NCBI GenBank assembly: GCA_002437115.1
Contig: DJOD01000037.1
Location: forward strand, 20,785 to 38,299
Direction: 5' to 3'
DNA length: 17,515 nt
Source of the DNA: Prevotella sp. UBA6447
Lineage (GTDB): Bacteria > Bacteroidota > Bacteroidia > Bacteroidales > Bacteroidaceae
Below the pieces are notes generated by a model. That model saw only the letters and a program-made list of their open reading frames with translations. It was not told the origin of the DNA and made no database searches. Of the stretch, positions 6,389 to 14,011 are shown one piece after another; within the stretch, counting starts at the first letter, position 1; each line of letters begins with the position of its first letter. Made by a program: the position numbers and the translations under genes.

Positions 6389-8974
6389 ATGCATAAGCTG
6401 CTTTTTCTTTTATTCTTTTCGTGTCATTTGACGGCCTTTGCCAACCACGACCTGCATACATGGGTGGATCCTCGCATAGGAAGCGAGGGTCTTGGGCGCA
6501 CTTTTGTAGGTCCGTCAATGCCCTTTGGCATGGTGAAGCCTGGTCCCGATTGCCTTTCCATGCCCAACGCAGGTTGGGCTCCCATGCCTGAACCCGTCAA
6601 GGGCTTCACACAGACACACGTCAGCGGAACGGGAGGAGGGCAAAAATACGGTAATGTGCTCATCCAGCCCATCCTGCTCAGCGACAAGTCAACCACACGC
6701 CCTTTGCTGATGCCCGACGCCAGCATCCGCAACATACCAGCCTACGTCCAGCGTCGCACAACCGAAAGGGTTTCTTTGGGATATTACCGTTGCACGTTTG
6801 AGAACGGCATCACCACCGAAGTCACAACTGCTGAACGCTGCGCGCTCTATCGCTTCCGTCATGCCGACGGCTTGTTTGTCGACGTGGCCTCATTTTTAGG
6901 CATGGATTCAATCCCCAACAAGCGCGAAACCCAACAATATGTAGGCTCATCCCTCCACCAGACCAACAACCATGAGTTGGTGGGGCACACCACTGTAAGG
7001 GGTGGATGGAACAATGGCGGACCTTACACCGTCTACTTCTGCTTGCAGAGCGACGCGCCTTTTAAGCTGGTTTCCATAGACGACAGCCTGTCGGCCAAGT
7101 TACTATTCACCACTTCGTCGGGCACGCCACAAGTCATGGTCTCCGACAACAGGCTCACCGATTCCATCGTCAACATCAAGGTAGGCATCTCGTATGTCTC
7201 AGAGCTCCAGGCACGCCACAACCTCTGTAATCTCAGTTTTGAGGCGCAACTCGACACACTCCGCAACACGTGGGAGGCAATGTTGCGCCGAGTGCCTTAC
7301 CAAGGGACCGTCAAGGAACAGCGGATGTTTTACACGGCTCTTTACCACACGCTCCTCATGCCCATTGACAAGACAGGCGAGGAGCCCGTCCCCTATCGCT
7401 CCGGCAGGGATTCATCCGCCTGTCACCTGCCCTATTATGATGACTACTATGCCCTTTGGGACACCTACCGCACATCGTTTCCCTTGCTCATGGAGTATTA
7501 TCCCGAGCGCGCCGTCGGCATGGTCAACTCGCTGCTCAACATCTACCTGCACGACGGCTACATGCCCGACGCGCGCAGCGGCGACTGCAACGGGCGCACG
7601 CAGGGCGGTTCGCATGCCGAGGTGGTCATTGCCGAAGCTTACGCTCGGGGGCTCAAGGGCATTGACTATAACCTGGCTCTGCGGGCCATGGTCAAGGATG
7701 CCGAGGTGCCACCCGCCGACGACGAGAAGGAAGGACGCGGCGGACTTGACGAATACAAACGGTTAGGATACATCCCTTACGGCATTCCTCGTGCCGGAAC
7801 GCGCACCGTGGAATATAGTTATGACGACTGGTGCATCGCCCAAGTGGCACGTGGCCTTGGGCACAAAGCCCTTTATAAGAAATACCTGTCGCGCTCGCGC
7901 AACTGGCGCAACCTGTGGCGAGCCGATTACGAATGGCAGGGCATGCGCGGTTTCATCATGCCTCGAGCAGCCGACGGCCAATGGCTCGACTCGGTGGTAT
8001 GGGGCCACTCGGCAGCATGCCGACCCACCATTGCCTATCGCCCCGACACCAAGGTGGCTCCCTGGTACATCCCCTGGTGGGACACTTTCTTCTACGAGGC
8101 ATTGTCAGCCGAATATTCATTCAGCGTGCCCCACGATGTGACAGGACTCATCCTGTTGTGTGGTGGCGACTCAGCGTTCCGCCGCCGTCTTGACATCTTT
8201 TTCGACCGAGGCCATTACAATGTAGCCAACGAGCCTTCGTTTCTCACGCCTTACCTCTACCATTACATCGGACGCCCCGACCTGAGCGCTTCTCGCGTGA
8301 GCCAAATCGTCAGCTACAACTTCTCCGACACACCCGACGGGCTCCCTGGCAACGATGACAGCGGAGCCATGTCGTCATGGCTCATCTGGGCTCTGCTGGG
8401 CCGTTACCCTGTGGCCGGACAAGGCACATGGCTGCTGATTCCACCCGTCAGGGTGCCCAACGAAACGGAAGGTCAGGCTGCTGACCATCGATCCTCTTAC
8501 GCCAAGTCTTCAACCACACCAGTGGTCAAGGACTATGCCATGCCTGGCGGCAAGCCAATGGCTACAGCCCACTTTGTCATCAATCGCCAGTATCGCAACT
8601 GGCCATTGGCCTGGACACTTGCGGCCGACACGCTCCGCATGGTTTGCCACGGCAACGAATACCTCATCCCACAGTCGGTGGTGGACCATGCCGACGCATT
8701 TTGCTGGGACAGCCCACAGTGGACAGGGCGCAAATACATCTGCCATGGCACTTTTCTTTTCATTTCCCGAAAAGCTCTCAACCAGTTGAAACGACACCAC
8801 CAGTTTGTTTACGACGGGCAGACCTGGCGAGAGAAAGGACGCGAAAAATCCACCATTCATGTGCAAGCCGACATCGATGGGACAGAAATGTGGATTGCCA
8901 CCAAGAACAAGCTGCCTTTCGTGGTGCGGATGAAGAACAACAAGTTAGGAATAGACTGGACTTTGGAACGCTAA
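6389..8974 (+). CDS. GH92 family alpha-mannosidase-like enzyme, divergent, with long C-terminal tail
   Basis: This 861-residue secreted protein belongs to GH92, calcium-dependent exo-alpha-mannosidases that act with inversion. A signal peptide covers residues 1-18 (cleavage at AFA-N19). The family N-terminal motif is clear (TWVDPRIGSEG, then PFGMVKPGPD), as are DGYMPD, YSYDDW, SVPHDVTGL and GNDDSG (Asp656, Asp657, the catalytic-base region). The probable general acid is Glu570 in YEALSAEY, where typical members read EGN-W-QY. The usual HGNEP-HH-AYLY motif is reduced to ANEPSFLTPYLY. After IPPV (about residue 686), where family members normally end with a beta-sandwich edge of roughly 80 residues, this protein has about 175 residues rich in Trp, His and Cys that I do not recognise. 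Altered linkage or substrate choice is likely. It lies 7 nt before the next GH92 gene, so the two are almost certainly co-transcribed. Confidence 0.9.
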   Translation: MHKLLFLLFFSCHLTAFANHDLHTWVDPRIGSEGLGRTFVGPSMPFGMVKPGPDCLSMPNAGWAPMPEPVKGFTQTHVSGTGGGQKYGNVLIQPILLSDKSTTRPLLMPDASIRNIPAYVQRRTTERVSLGYYRCTFENGITTEVTTAERCALYRFRHADGLFVDVASFLGMDSIPNKRETQQYVGSSLHQTNNHELVGHTTVRGGWNNGGPYTVYFCLQSDAPFKLVSIDDSLSAKLLFTTSSGTPQVMVSDNRLTDSIVNIKVGISYVSELQARHNLCNLSFEAQLDTLRNTWEAMLRRVPYQGTVKEQRMFYTALYHTLLMPIDKTGEEPVPYRSGRDSSACHLPYYDDYYALWDTYRTSFPLLMEYYPERAVGMVNSLLNIYLHDGYMPDARSGDCNGRTQGGSHAEVVIAEAYARGLKGIDYNLALRAMVKDAEVPPADDEKEGRGGLDEYKRLGYIPYGIPRAGTRTVEYSYDDWCIAQVARGLGHKALYKKYLSRSRNWRNLWRADYEWQGMRGFIMPRAADGQWLDSVVWGHSAACRPTIAYRPDTKVAPWYIPWWDTFFYEALSAEYSFSVPHDVTGLILLCGGDSAFRRRLDIFFDRGHYNVANEPSFLTPYLYHYIGRPDLSASRVSQIVSYNFSDTPDGLPGNDDSGAMSSWLIWALLGRYPVAGQGTWLLIPPVRVPNETEGQAADHRSSYAKSSTTPVVKDYAMPGGKPMATAHFVINRQYRNWPLAWTLAADTLRMVCHGNEYLIPQSVVDHADAFCWDSPQWTGRKYICHGTFLFISRKALNQLKRHHQFVYDGQTWREKGREKSTIHVQADIDGTEMWIATKNKLPFVVRMKNNKLGIDWTLER

Positions 8975-8981
8975 AAACAAG

Positions 8982-11900
8982 ATGATGAAAATGAAGAGAA
9001 CAATACTGACATGGGCGCTGCTCCTGGTGGCTCACGTCGCCACGGGCCAGCTCTCATGGGAGCAACTGGGAGGGGTCTATTACGCTTACCCCAACCGAAC
9101 GGGTGCCGACTTTCGGGTGCCCGACGGCTTTGAACCTTTTTATATCAGTCATTATGGGCGACATGGGTCGCGCTGGGTAACCAGCGACAGCCGTTACCAG
9201 TGGGTCATCAGCCAGTTTGCCGACAAGCGGAACCTGACACCTCTTGGCAAGCAGGTGGCCAAACGGCTCGGCAAAGTGTGGCGCAACGCCAAAGGAAACG
9301 GCGGAAAGCTGACCCCGTTGGGAGCACGACAACACAGCGACATAGCCTACCGCATGGTCAAAGCCTACCCGTCGGTCTTTGCCGACAGGCCCGTCATCAA
9401 GGCGCGCAGCAGCGTGTCCGACCGTTGCCGCAAGAGCATGGAAGCCGCGTCTTACACCTTTCTACAGCTTCCAGGCGGTGCCACATTCCATTGCCAGACC
9501 GATTCAGCCGACATGTCTTGGATAGCTTACGACTCGCCCGAGGAGAAGCGGCTGACCGCAGAAACAAAGGTAAAGGCCGAGGTGGTGCCCGACCGTTTTC
9601 TGAAAGCTCTGTTCAAGGATCCCAGCAAGGTGCCCGACGGTCTTACGCTGATGAGCGAACTCTTCACCATCGCCACCGATATGCAAGATGTGGAGTTGCC
9701 TATCAGTTTCCAAGACGTGTTCACGCGCGAGGAAGCCGAGGCTTTCTACCGCCAAAACAACCGTCGCATGTGGATTTGCAACGGTGCTGCAGCCCAAAAC
9801 AACGGCGTGCCAGCCCGAAGCGCCAACAGCCTATGGCAGCGTGTGGAGACAGATGCCGACACGGCGATAGCCCATGGCACGCGAGGGGCTGACCTGCGTT
9901 TCGGCCACGACACCAACCTCTACCGGTTGCTCACCTTGCTCCGCCTGAGCAGTGAGCAACACCGTCCTGCAGACGCGGTAGACGGCATGGACAGCGTGGT
10001 TCCCATGGCCGCCAACTTGCAGATAGTTTTCATGCGGAGCCGGCAATCGCCTGGTGTTTATGTGGCTTTCCTCCACAACGAGCGGCCTGTCTATGCCTTA
10101 GGGTGCCAGCCGGTAACAGCCAGCCCTTACATTTACCCTTGGGACTCGGTCAAGGCCTTTGTGCATCGACGCATAGCGTCGCTCCACCGGTTGCAGGTCT
10201 TGTCGGCAATCAACACGCTGGTGGGAACCGACCAGGCCACCATACGCTCCAAGGGCATCTACGGCAAGGGCTCTGAGGAGCACGGCCAGACCCTTCCGGC
10301 AGTGCTCGTTCCCCACGGGCAAAACTTCTGGACTCCCCAGACGCGTGCCACCGAACAAAAATGTGTGGCGCCTTATTACTATCCCGATACCCTGCTACAG
10401 GGCTTACGCTGCAGCCATTGGCTCGTAGGCGGTTGCACGCAAGACTACGGGTCGTTCACCATCACAGCCCAAGGCGGCAAGCCCGTGCGTTTGGGAGTGG
10501 AGGAAGGGGCCTCACCCTTTTGCCATGCCGAGGAACAGGCGCACCCCCACTACTATGCCGTCAGGCTGCCACACGAGCGGCTGCGCATGGAGGTAACAGC
10601 CCTGTCGCACGCTGCCCTGTTGCGCGTCACACCTGAGGTGGACGGCGAGGTCCACATCATCGTGCGCCCCAACAGCGACGAGCGTGAGGGAACCGTCTGT
10701 CTCGACACCTTGCGCCATCGGGTGTGGGCCACCAATCCCGTCCACCGCATCTACCAGGGGTGGGGCGAGCGTGCAGGCTTCTCGGGACACCTATCGCTGG
10801 CTTACGCCGACAAGCCTGTGGCAACCGGTGCCAACGACTCGCTGGCGTGGATTACCTTCCAGGGCCATGCTGGCCAGCCCATCGTGCTGGCGGCGGCCTC
10901 CTCGTTCACCTCCCAGGAACAGGCCGACCGCAACTTGGTCGCAGAAACGGCCGGGCTCGACTTTGGTGGCATGATGCAAGCCAACGCGGCCTTGTGGGAC
11001 AAACGATGGTCTAAAATCGAAATCACCGACGGCGACAGTGCCAAGGTGCGCCAGTTTTACGGCGCGCTCTACCGGGCGAGCTTCCTTCCACGCGAGTTCA
11101 GCGACGTGCCCGACACCCAGGGCTTGTACCCTCGTCTGCGCTTTGCCAGTGGCAAGGCCGAGGCGGGCGAGCAGACTCCCATGTACATGGACTTCAGCAT
11201 GTGGGACATCTATCGTGCGGAGATGCCGCTCCTGCTGCTCACAGACACCTCACTGACGGCAAACATGATGCAGAGCCTCGTACGCATGTACCGCGATGGA
11301 GGCTGGATGCCCATCTTTCCCTGCTGGAACTCCTACACGGCGGCTATGATAGGCGACCACGCGGCGGCAGTATTGGCCGACGCAGCCGTGAAAGGCGTGC
11401 GCGGCTTTGACCTGCGGACAGCCTATGAGGGAGTGCGAAAAAACGCTTTTGAGACACCTGCCGACCCGAAGACCTATCGCGATGGCATGGGGCGCCGCGC
11501 GCTCAGCAGCTATCTCCGCTACGGCTATGTGCCTCTCGAGGACAGTGTGCCCGATGCCTTCCACACCCGCGAGCAGGTGAGCCGCACACTGGAGTATGCC
11601 TACGACGACTTCTGTGCGGCCCAGCTGGCCAAGGCCATCGGAAACGAGGCCGACCACGAACAACTGATGACCCGGTCGCACAACTGGCTCCAGGTGTTCA
11701 ACCCTGCCACGCGATGGGCCGACGGCCGTCATGCTCCCCGGCGTGGCAAGGGCGGCAAGGGCGCGTTCCTTGGCAATCGCGACTTGCTGGGGCGCGTGCC
11801 GTTTGTCACCGAGGGAGCCGTGACTCACTACTCGTTTTATGTGCCCCACGATGTACGTGGACTGATGGCGGCCATGGGTGGCCGCGACAGTCTCTCCACA

Positions 11901-12428
11901 AGGCTCGACCGCCTGTTTGCCCTTCACGAAACGGACAGCGGCTCACTGCACACTGGGCGCATGGCCTACTGGCATGGCAACGAGCCTTGTCATCACATCG
12001 CTTACCTCTATGCCTGGACGGGCGAGCCTTGGAAGATACAATTCCTCGTACACGAAATCTTGCAAACAGAATATCTTGACGTGCCTGGAGGACTCTCGGG
12101 CAACGACGATGCTGGCCAGATGAGCGCATGGCAGGCGTTTGGCATGATGGGCTTCTACCCCGTGTGTCCCGGGACACCCTATTATGTGCTCGGCACGCCA
12201 GCGTTTTCACACCTTCGCTTGGGGCGCTTCGAACTGGAGGCGGTGGGGGTCAGCGACAAGAACATCTACATCCAGTCGGCCACGTGGAACGGCGTTCCCT
12301 ACAACCGCTCGTACATCACACACGACATGCTGTCGGATGGCGGCCGCCTGGTGCTCACCATGGGCAGCCAGCCCAACAAGCAGTGGGGATGCGAGCCACC
12401 GGCCTTGCCGCCCGACACGTCGCGCTGA
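8982..12428 (+). CDS. Histidine acid phosphatase - GH92 alpha-mannosidase fusion protein
   Basis: This 1148-residue secreted protein joins two enzymes. A signal peptide ends near TGQ23. Residues about 25-400 form a histidine-type acid phosphatase: the nucleophile motif GRHGSR contains His61, and the second motif LRFGHDTNLYRLL contains His309-Asp310, the HD proton-donor pair of the phytase/glucose-1-phosphatase type. Residues about 410-1140 form a complete GH92 module: INTLVGTDQ, WTPQT (about 450), GGWMP, YAYDDF, the general-acid motif VTEGAVTHY (Glu944), FYVPHDVRGL, HGNEPCHHIAYLY and GNDDAG (Asp1042, Asp1043). The junction shows no frameshift or stop. I infer release of phosphate from a phosphomonoester-capped mannoside followed by removal of the exposed mannose, probably in the periplasm or at the cell surface; the actual substrate is unproven. 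Nearby ATGs at 8985 and 8991 would change only the signal peptide. It is the last gene of the locus, ending before a bidirectional terminator. Confidence 0.9.
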   Translation: MMKMKRTILTWALLLVAHVATGQLSWEQLGGVYYAYPNRTGADFRVPDGFEPFYISHYGRHGSRWVTSDSRYQWVISQFADKRNLTPLGKQVAKRLGKVWRNAKGNGGKLTPLGARQHSDIAYRMVKAYPSVFADRPVIKARSSVSDRCRKSMEAASYTFLQLPGGATFHCQTDSADMSWIAYDSPEEKRLTAETKVKAEVVPDRFLKALFKDPSKVPDGLTLMSELFTIATDMQDVELPISFQDVFTREEAEAFYRQNNRRMWICNGAAAQNNGVPARSANSLWQRVETDADTAIAHGTRGADLRFGHDTNLYRLLTLLRLSSEQHRPADAVDGMDSVVPMAANLQIVFMRSRQSPGVYVAFLHNERPVYALGCQPVTASPYIYPWDSVKAFVHRRIASLHRLQVLSAINTLVGTDQATIRSKGIYGKGSEEHGQTLPAVLVPHGQNFWTPQTRATEQKCVAPYYYPDTLLQGLRCSHWLVGGCTQDYGSFTITAQGGKPVRLGVEEGASPFCHAEEQAHPHYYAVRLPHERLRMEVTALSHAALLRVTPEVDGEVHIIVRPNSDEREGTVCLDTLRHRVWATNPVHRIYQGWGERAGFSGHLSLAYADKPVATGANDSLAWITFQGHAGQPIVLAAASSFTSQEQADRNLVAETAGLDFGGMMQANAALWDKRWSKIEITDGDSAKVRQFYGALYRASFLPREFSDVPDTQGLYPRLRFASGKAEAGEQTPMYMDFSMWDIYRAEMPLLLLTDTSLTANMMQSLVRMYRDGGWMPIFPCWNSYTAAMIGDHAAAVLADAAVKGVRGFDLRTAYEGVRKNAFETPADPKTYRDGMGRRALSSYLRYGYVPLEDSVPDAFHTREQVSRTLEYAYDDFCAAQLAKAIGNEADHEQLMTRSHNWLQVFNPATRWADGRHAPRRGKGGKGAFLGNRDLLGRVPFVTEGAVTHYSFYVPHDVRGLMAAMGGRDSLSTRLDRLFALHETDSGSLHTGRMAYWHGNEPCHHIAYLYAWTGEPWKIQFLVHEILQTEYLDVPGGLSGNDDAGQMSAWQAFGMMGFYPVCPGTPYYVLGTPAFSHLRLGRFELEAVGVSDKNIYIQSATWNGVPYNRSYITHDMLSDGGRLVLTMGSQPNKQWGCEPPALPPDTSR

Positions 12429-12446
12429 CCTTGCGACAAAAACAAG

Positions 12447-12501
12447 AAAAGGAGAAATGCCAGGCTGTCAACATCGGTGACGGCCTGGCATTTCTCCTTT
12501 T
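12447..12501. terminator. Bidirectional intrinsic terminator between convergent genes
   Basis: AAAAGGAGAAATGCCAGGC (12447-12465) pairs perfectly with GCCTGGCATTTCTCCTTTT (12483-12501) over 19 bp around a 17-nt loop that can itself pair GTCA with TGAC. A-runs on one side and T-runs on the other supply a U-tract to each strand. It lies 18 nt after the phosphatase-GH92 stop and 23 nt after the stop of the opposing Bax inhibitor-1 gene, so it can serve both. Confidence 0.9.
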
Positions 12502-12524
12502 ACGAAAGGCAGTGCATGGGGGCG

Positions 12525-13238
12525 TTAGCGCTCCTTGCCAAAAATCCTCAGCAGATAGAGGAAGAGGTTGATGAAGTCGAGATACAACTGCAGGGCACCC
12601 ATGAGGGCTACCTTTTGTGCGCTCTCGCCCATGTCGGGCTGCATGGCCAGCATCTGCTTAATCTTCTGCGAGTCCCAGGCGGTGAGCCCCACGAAGACGA
12701 CCACGCCCACATAGCTCAGCACGAGGTTGAGCATACCGTTGCGCAGGAACATGTTGACCACAGTGGCCAGGATAAGGCCAATGAGGGCCATGAAGAGGAT
12801 GCTGCCCATCTTCGAGAGGTCGCGCTTGGTGGTGTAGCCAAACAGCGCGGTGGCGGCGAAGGTGCCGGCCGTGATGAAGAATACACTGGCGATGGAGGTT
12901 AGTGTGTAGGCCAGGAAGATAACCGACAGTGTGACACCGTTGAGCGCCGAGTAGATGGCAAACAGCGTGGTGGCCGTACCCAGCGACAAGTGGTTGATGC
13001 GTGCCGTGGTGTAGAACACCAAGCCCAGCTCGGCGATGAGCAGCACCCAGACGGCACCGCGACTTGCAAAGATGAGTTGCATCAGCGAGGGACTTGTGGC
13101 CACGCCATAGGCACAGATGCCCGTGATGGCCAAGGCCAGCGTCATCCACACGTATACTTTGCGCATCAGGGCTGGAAAGGCTGTGCTCAAGGCTCCCTCG
13201 CGTTGGCGAACGATTTGTTCTAATTCTTGAATTTCCAT
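12525..13238 (-). CDS. Bax inhibitor-1 / YccA (TMBIM) family membrane protein
   Basis: This 237-residue integral membrane protein has about seven hydrophobic segments (from residue 28 to the end) after a short polar N-terminus, the TMBIM/UPF0005 pattern. The family C-terminal signature is present (LYLDFINLFLYLLRIFG, residues 218-234), and the pair of acidic residues linked in bacterial homologues such as YetJ to calcium and pH gating is represented by Asp189 (TAWDSQKIK) and Asp221. Bacterial members are thought to be pH-sensitive cation leak channels, or in the YccA branch to modulate FtsH proteolysis; which applies here is unknown. It is transcribed alone on the - strand, converging on the glycan locus, with a likely promoter at 13274-13305. 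It appears to be a stable core gene unrelated to the locus beside it. Confidence 0.92.
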   Translation of the reverse strand: MEIQELEQIVRQREGALSTAFPALMRKVYVWMTLALAITGICAYGVATSPSLMQLIFASRGAVWVLLIAELGLVFYTTARINHLSLGTATTLFAIYSALNGVTLSVIFLAYTLTSIASVFFITAGTFAATALFGYTTKRDLSKMGSILFMALIGLILATVVNMFLRNGMLNLVLSYVGVVVFVGLTAWDSQKIKQMLAMQPDMGESAQKVALMGALQLYLDFINLFLYLLRIFGKER

Positions 13239-13273
13239 GTTGTTTTTGTTTGGGTTATGTTGAATGTTGTCTG

Positions 13274-13305
13274 CAAATATATCGCATTAGTACGTCAAAA
13301 ACAAG
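13274..13305 (-). promoter_or_regulatory. Likely promoter of the Bax inhibitor-1 gene
   Basis: Read on the - strand, TATATTTG (13281-13274) matches the TAnnTTTG -7 box. CTTG (13305-13302) lies 20 nt upstream at the expected -33 position, one base away from TTTG. This would place the start near 13268 and give a leader of about 30 nt before the ATG at 13238. Confidence 0.5.
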
Positions 13306-13470
13306 AACTGTGCCATTTTTTTAATGATTTTTGTGTTCTCGCACTTTCAAATGCGCGCGCACGCTTGACAAAAGGCAGCTGGCTTAACCTGCCTACCGCA
13401 AAGGAATTATGACATGGCAAGGAACAACTCCTGCAAGTCATTCTTTTGCTTCACTATTTTTCTGAATTTT

Positions 13471-13544
13471 CTTGAAAAACGTTTTCACCATTTGAAATTT
13501 ATCTTTTGACAGTCGTAAATATCGCCTAAAAAACGATTTTCAAG
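13471..13544. repeat. Long inverted repeat (15-nt arms, 44-nt spacer)
   Basis: CTTGAAAAACGTTTT (13471-13485) is the inverted complement of AAAACGATTTTCAAG (13530-13544) with one mismatch in 15. The left arm also contains the 10-nt palindrome AAAACGTTTT. It could form a stem-loop in RNA from either strand or be a paired protein-binding site. No recognised family fits. Confidence 0.6.
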
Positions 13545-13634
13545 TTTCAGTAGCAACTCGTTGTCATTCAATCAATTATGAAAACACATTAAAAATCACA
13601 CGAAGAAGAATGGGGCTCAGCTGGAGATAACTAT

Positions 13635-13653
13635 CCTATTGAAGCTCAATAGG
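13635..13653. repeat. Perfect 19-nt palindrome (operator-like)
   Basis: CCTATTGA-AGC-TCAATAGG has two perfect 8-nt arms around a 3-nt centre, the form expected of a dimeric regulator site. The three 22-bp-period repeats begin 5 nt later. It is about 360 nt before the DJ-1 start and about 400 nt upstream of the Bax inhibitor-1 start, so no target gene is obvious. Confidence 0.55.
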
Positions 13654-13657
13654 TGCC

Positions 13658-13723
13658 TAATCTTCGCATGAAAGAGACGTAACCTTCACGCAAAAAAGGC
13701 TTAATCTTCGCTTAATAGGCATA
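13658..13723 (+). repeat. Three imperfect direct repeats on an exact 22-bp period
   Basis: TAATCTTCGC (13658), TAACCTTCACGC (13680) and TAATCTTCGC (13702) begin exactly 22 bp apart. Units 1 and 3 share the first 10 bases; unit 2 differs slightly. After the core each unit becomes A-rich or AT-rich but diverges. Two helical turns of spacing would put the cores on one face of the DNA. There are too few, too short and too degenerate copies for a CRISPR. Confidence 0.5.
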
Positions 13724-13770
13724 CAAACGAACCAAAAACCGGTCTTTTCGAGTCTCGGAGGCGGCCTTCA

Positions 13771-13804
13771 GCATCTGAGGACACGCTTTTTCCCCTCCAG
13801 ATGC
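13771..13804. repeat. Hairpin in the intergenic region
   Basis: GCATCTG-AGG (13771-13780) pairs with CCTC-CAGATGC (13794-13804), about 10 bp with one bulged base, around an ACACGCTTTTTCC loop. It has no T-tract after it on the + strand. It may be part of a structured RNA or chance. Confidence 0.35.
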
Positions 13805-13949
13805 CACTGCGCCCAGAGACGTAAAACGAGCAACAATCTTGACACGACCATTCGCCTCCTCTTATGGCAGAATGGCTTGCGTAGCCTTTTTTTGGCATCC
13901 GCCATCTTCTTTTTCACTTCAAAAAGAACTTAGAATGGCAAAGATTTGG

Positions 13950-13957
13950 TAAATTTG
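13950..13957 (+). promoter_or_regulatory. -7 promoter box before the DJ-1 gene
   Basis: TAAATTTG is an exact TAnnTTTG match, 54 nt before the ATG at 14012. The following bases (CAAC, then GAC) repeat almost exactly the sequence at the GH28 promoter (179-193). No clear -33 TTTG is seen. It probably drives the DJ-1, ispD and recG run. Confidence 0.5.
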
Positions 13958-14011
13958 CAACGACTCTTTGACGCAAGAGAAAGTTTATTAATTGAAACAA
14001 TTCATCAAATC

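Larger units (their letters stand above)
13239..14011. other. 773-nt gene-poor, AT-richer intergenic region
   Basis: Between the divergent Bax inhibitor-1 and DJ-1 genes I find no convincing gene. Base composition is visibly more AT-rich than the flanking genes, especially 13260-13620. It holds the two divergent promoters, a long inverted repeat (13471-13544), a palindrome plus 22-bp-period repeats (13635-13723), a hairpin (13771-13804) and a weak GGCT-TGCGT-AGCC stem followed by seven T (13874-13893). A small RNA could be hidden here, or a decayed gene. Nothing resembles a tRNA cloverleaf. Confidence 0.6.

Noticed and set aside
6373..6396. Seven-codon ORF (ATG AAA CTG ... TAA) overlapping the first GH92 start
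   Set aside because: It could be a translation-coupling leader, but it is very short, lacks any attenuator design, and such overlaps arise easily by chance.
11250..11927. 225-residue - strand ORF opposite the GH92 module
   Set aside because: It is an antisense shadow of an unambiguous conserved coding region, with no independent start signal or motif.
13227..13412. 61-residue + strand ORF antisense to the Bax inhibitor-1 promoter
   Set aside because: It overlaps the promoter of a clear gene and has no protein-like conservation I can recognise.
13658..13723. CRISPR array
   Set aside because: Only three short, degenerate repeats with a 22-bp period and no true spacers or cas genes.
13874..13893. 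Intrinsic terminator GGCT-TGCGT-AGCC plus seven T
   Set aside because: The stem is only 4 bp and no transcript is known to need it; it is noted in the intergenic entry only.
13701..13898. 65-residue - strand ORF in the intergenic region
   Set aside because: No recognisable family, no promoter or start context, and it crosses the repeat and hairpin elements.
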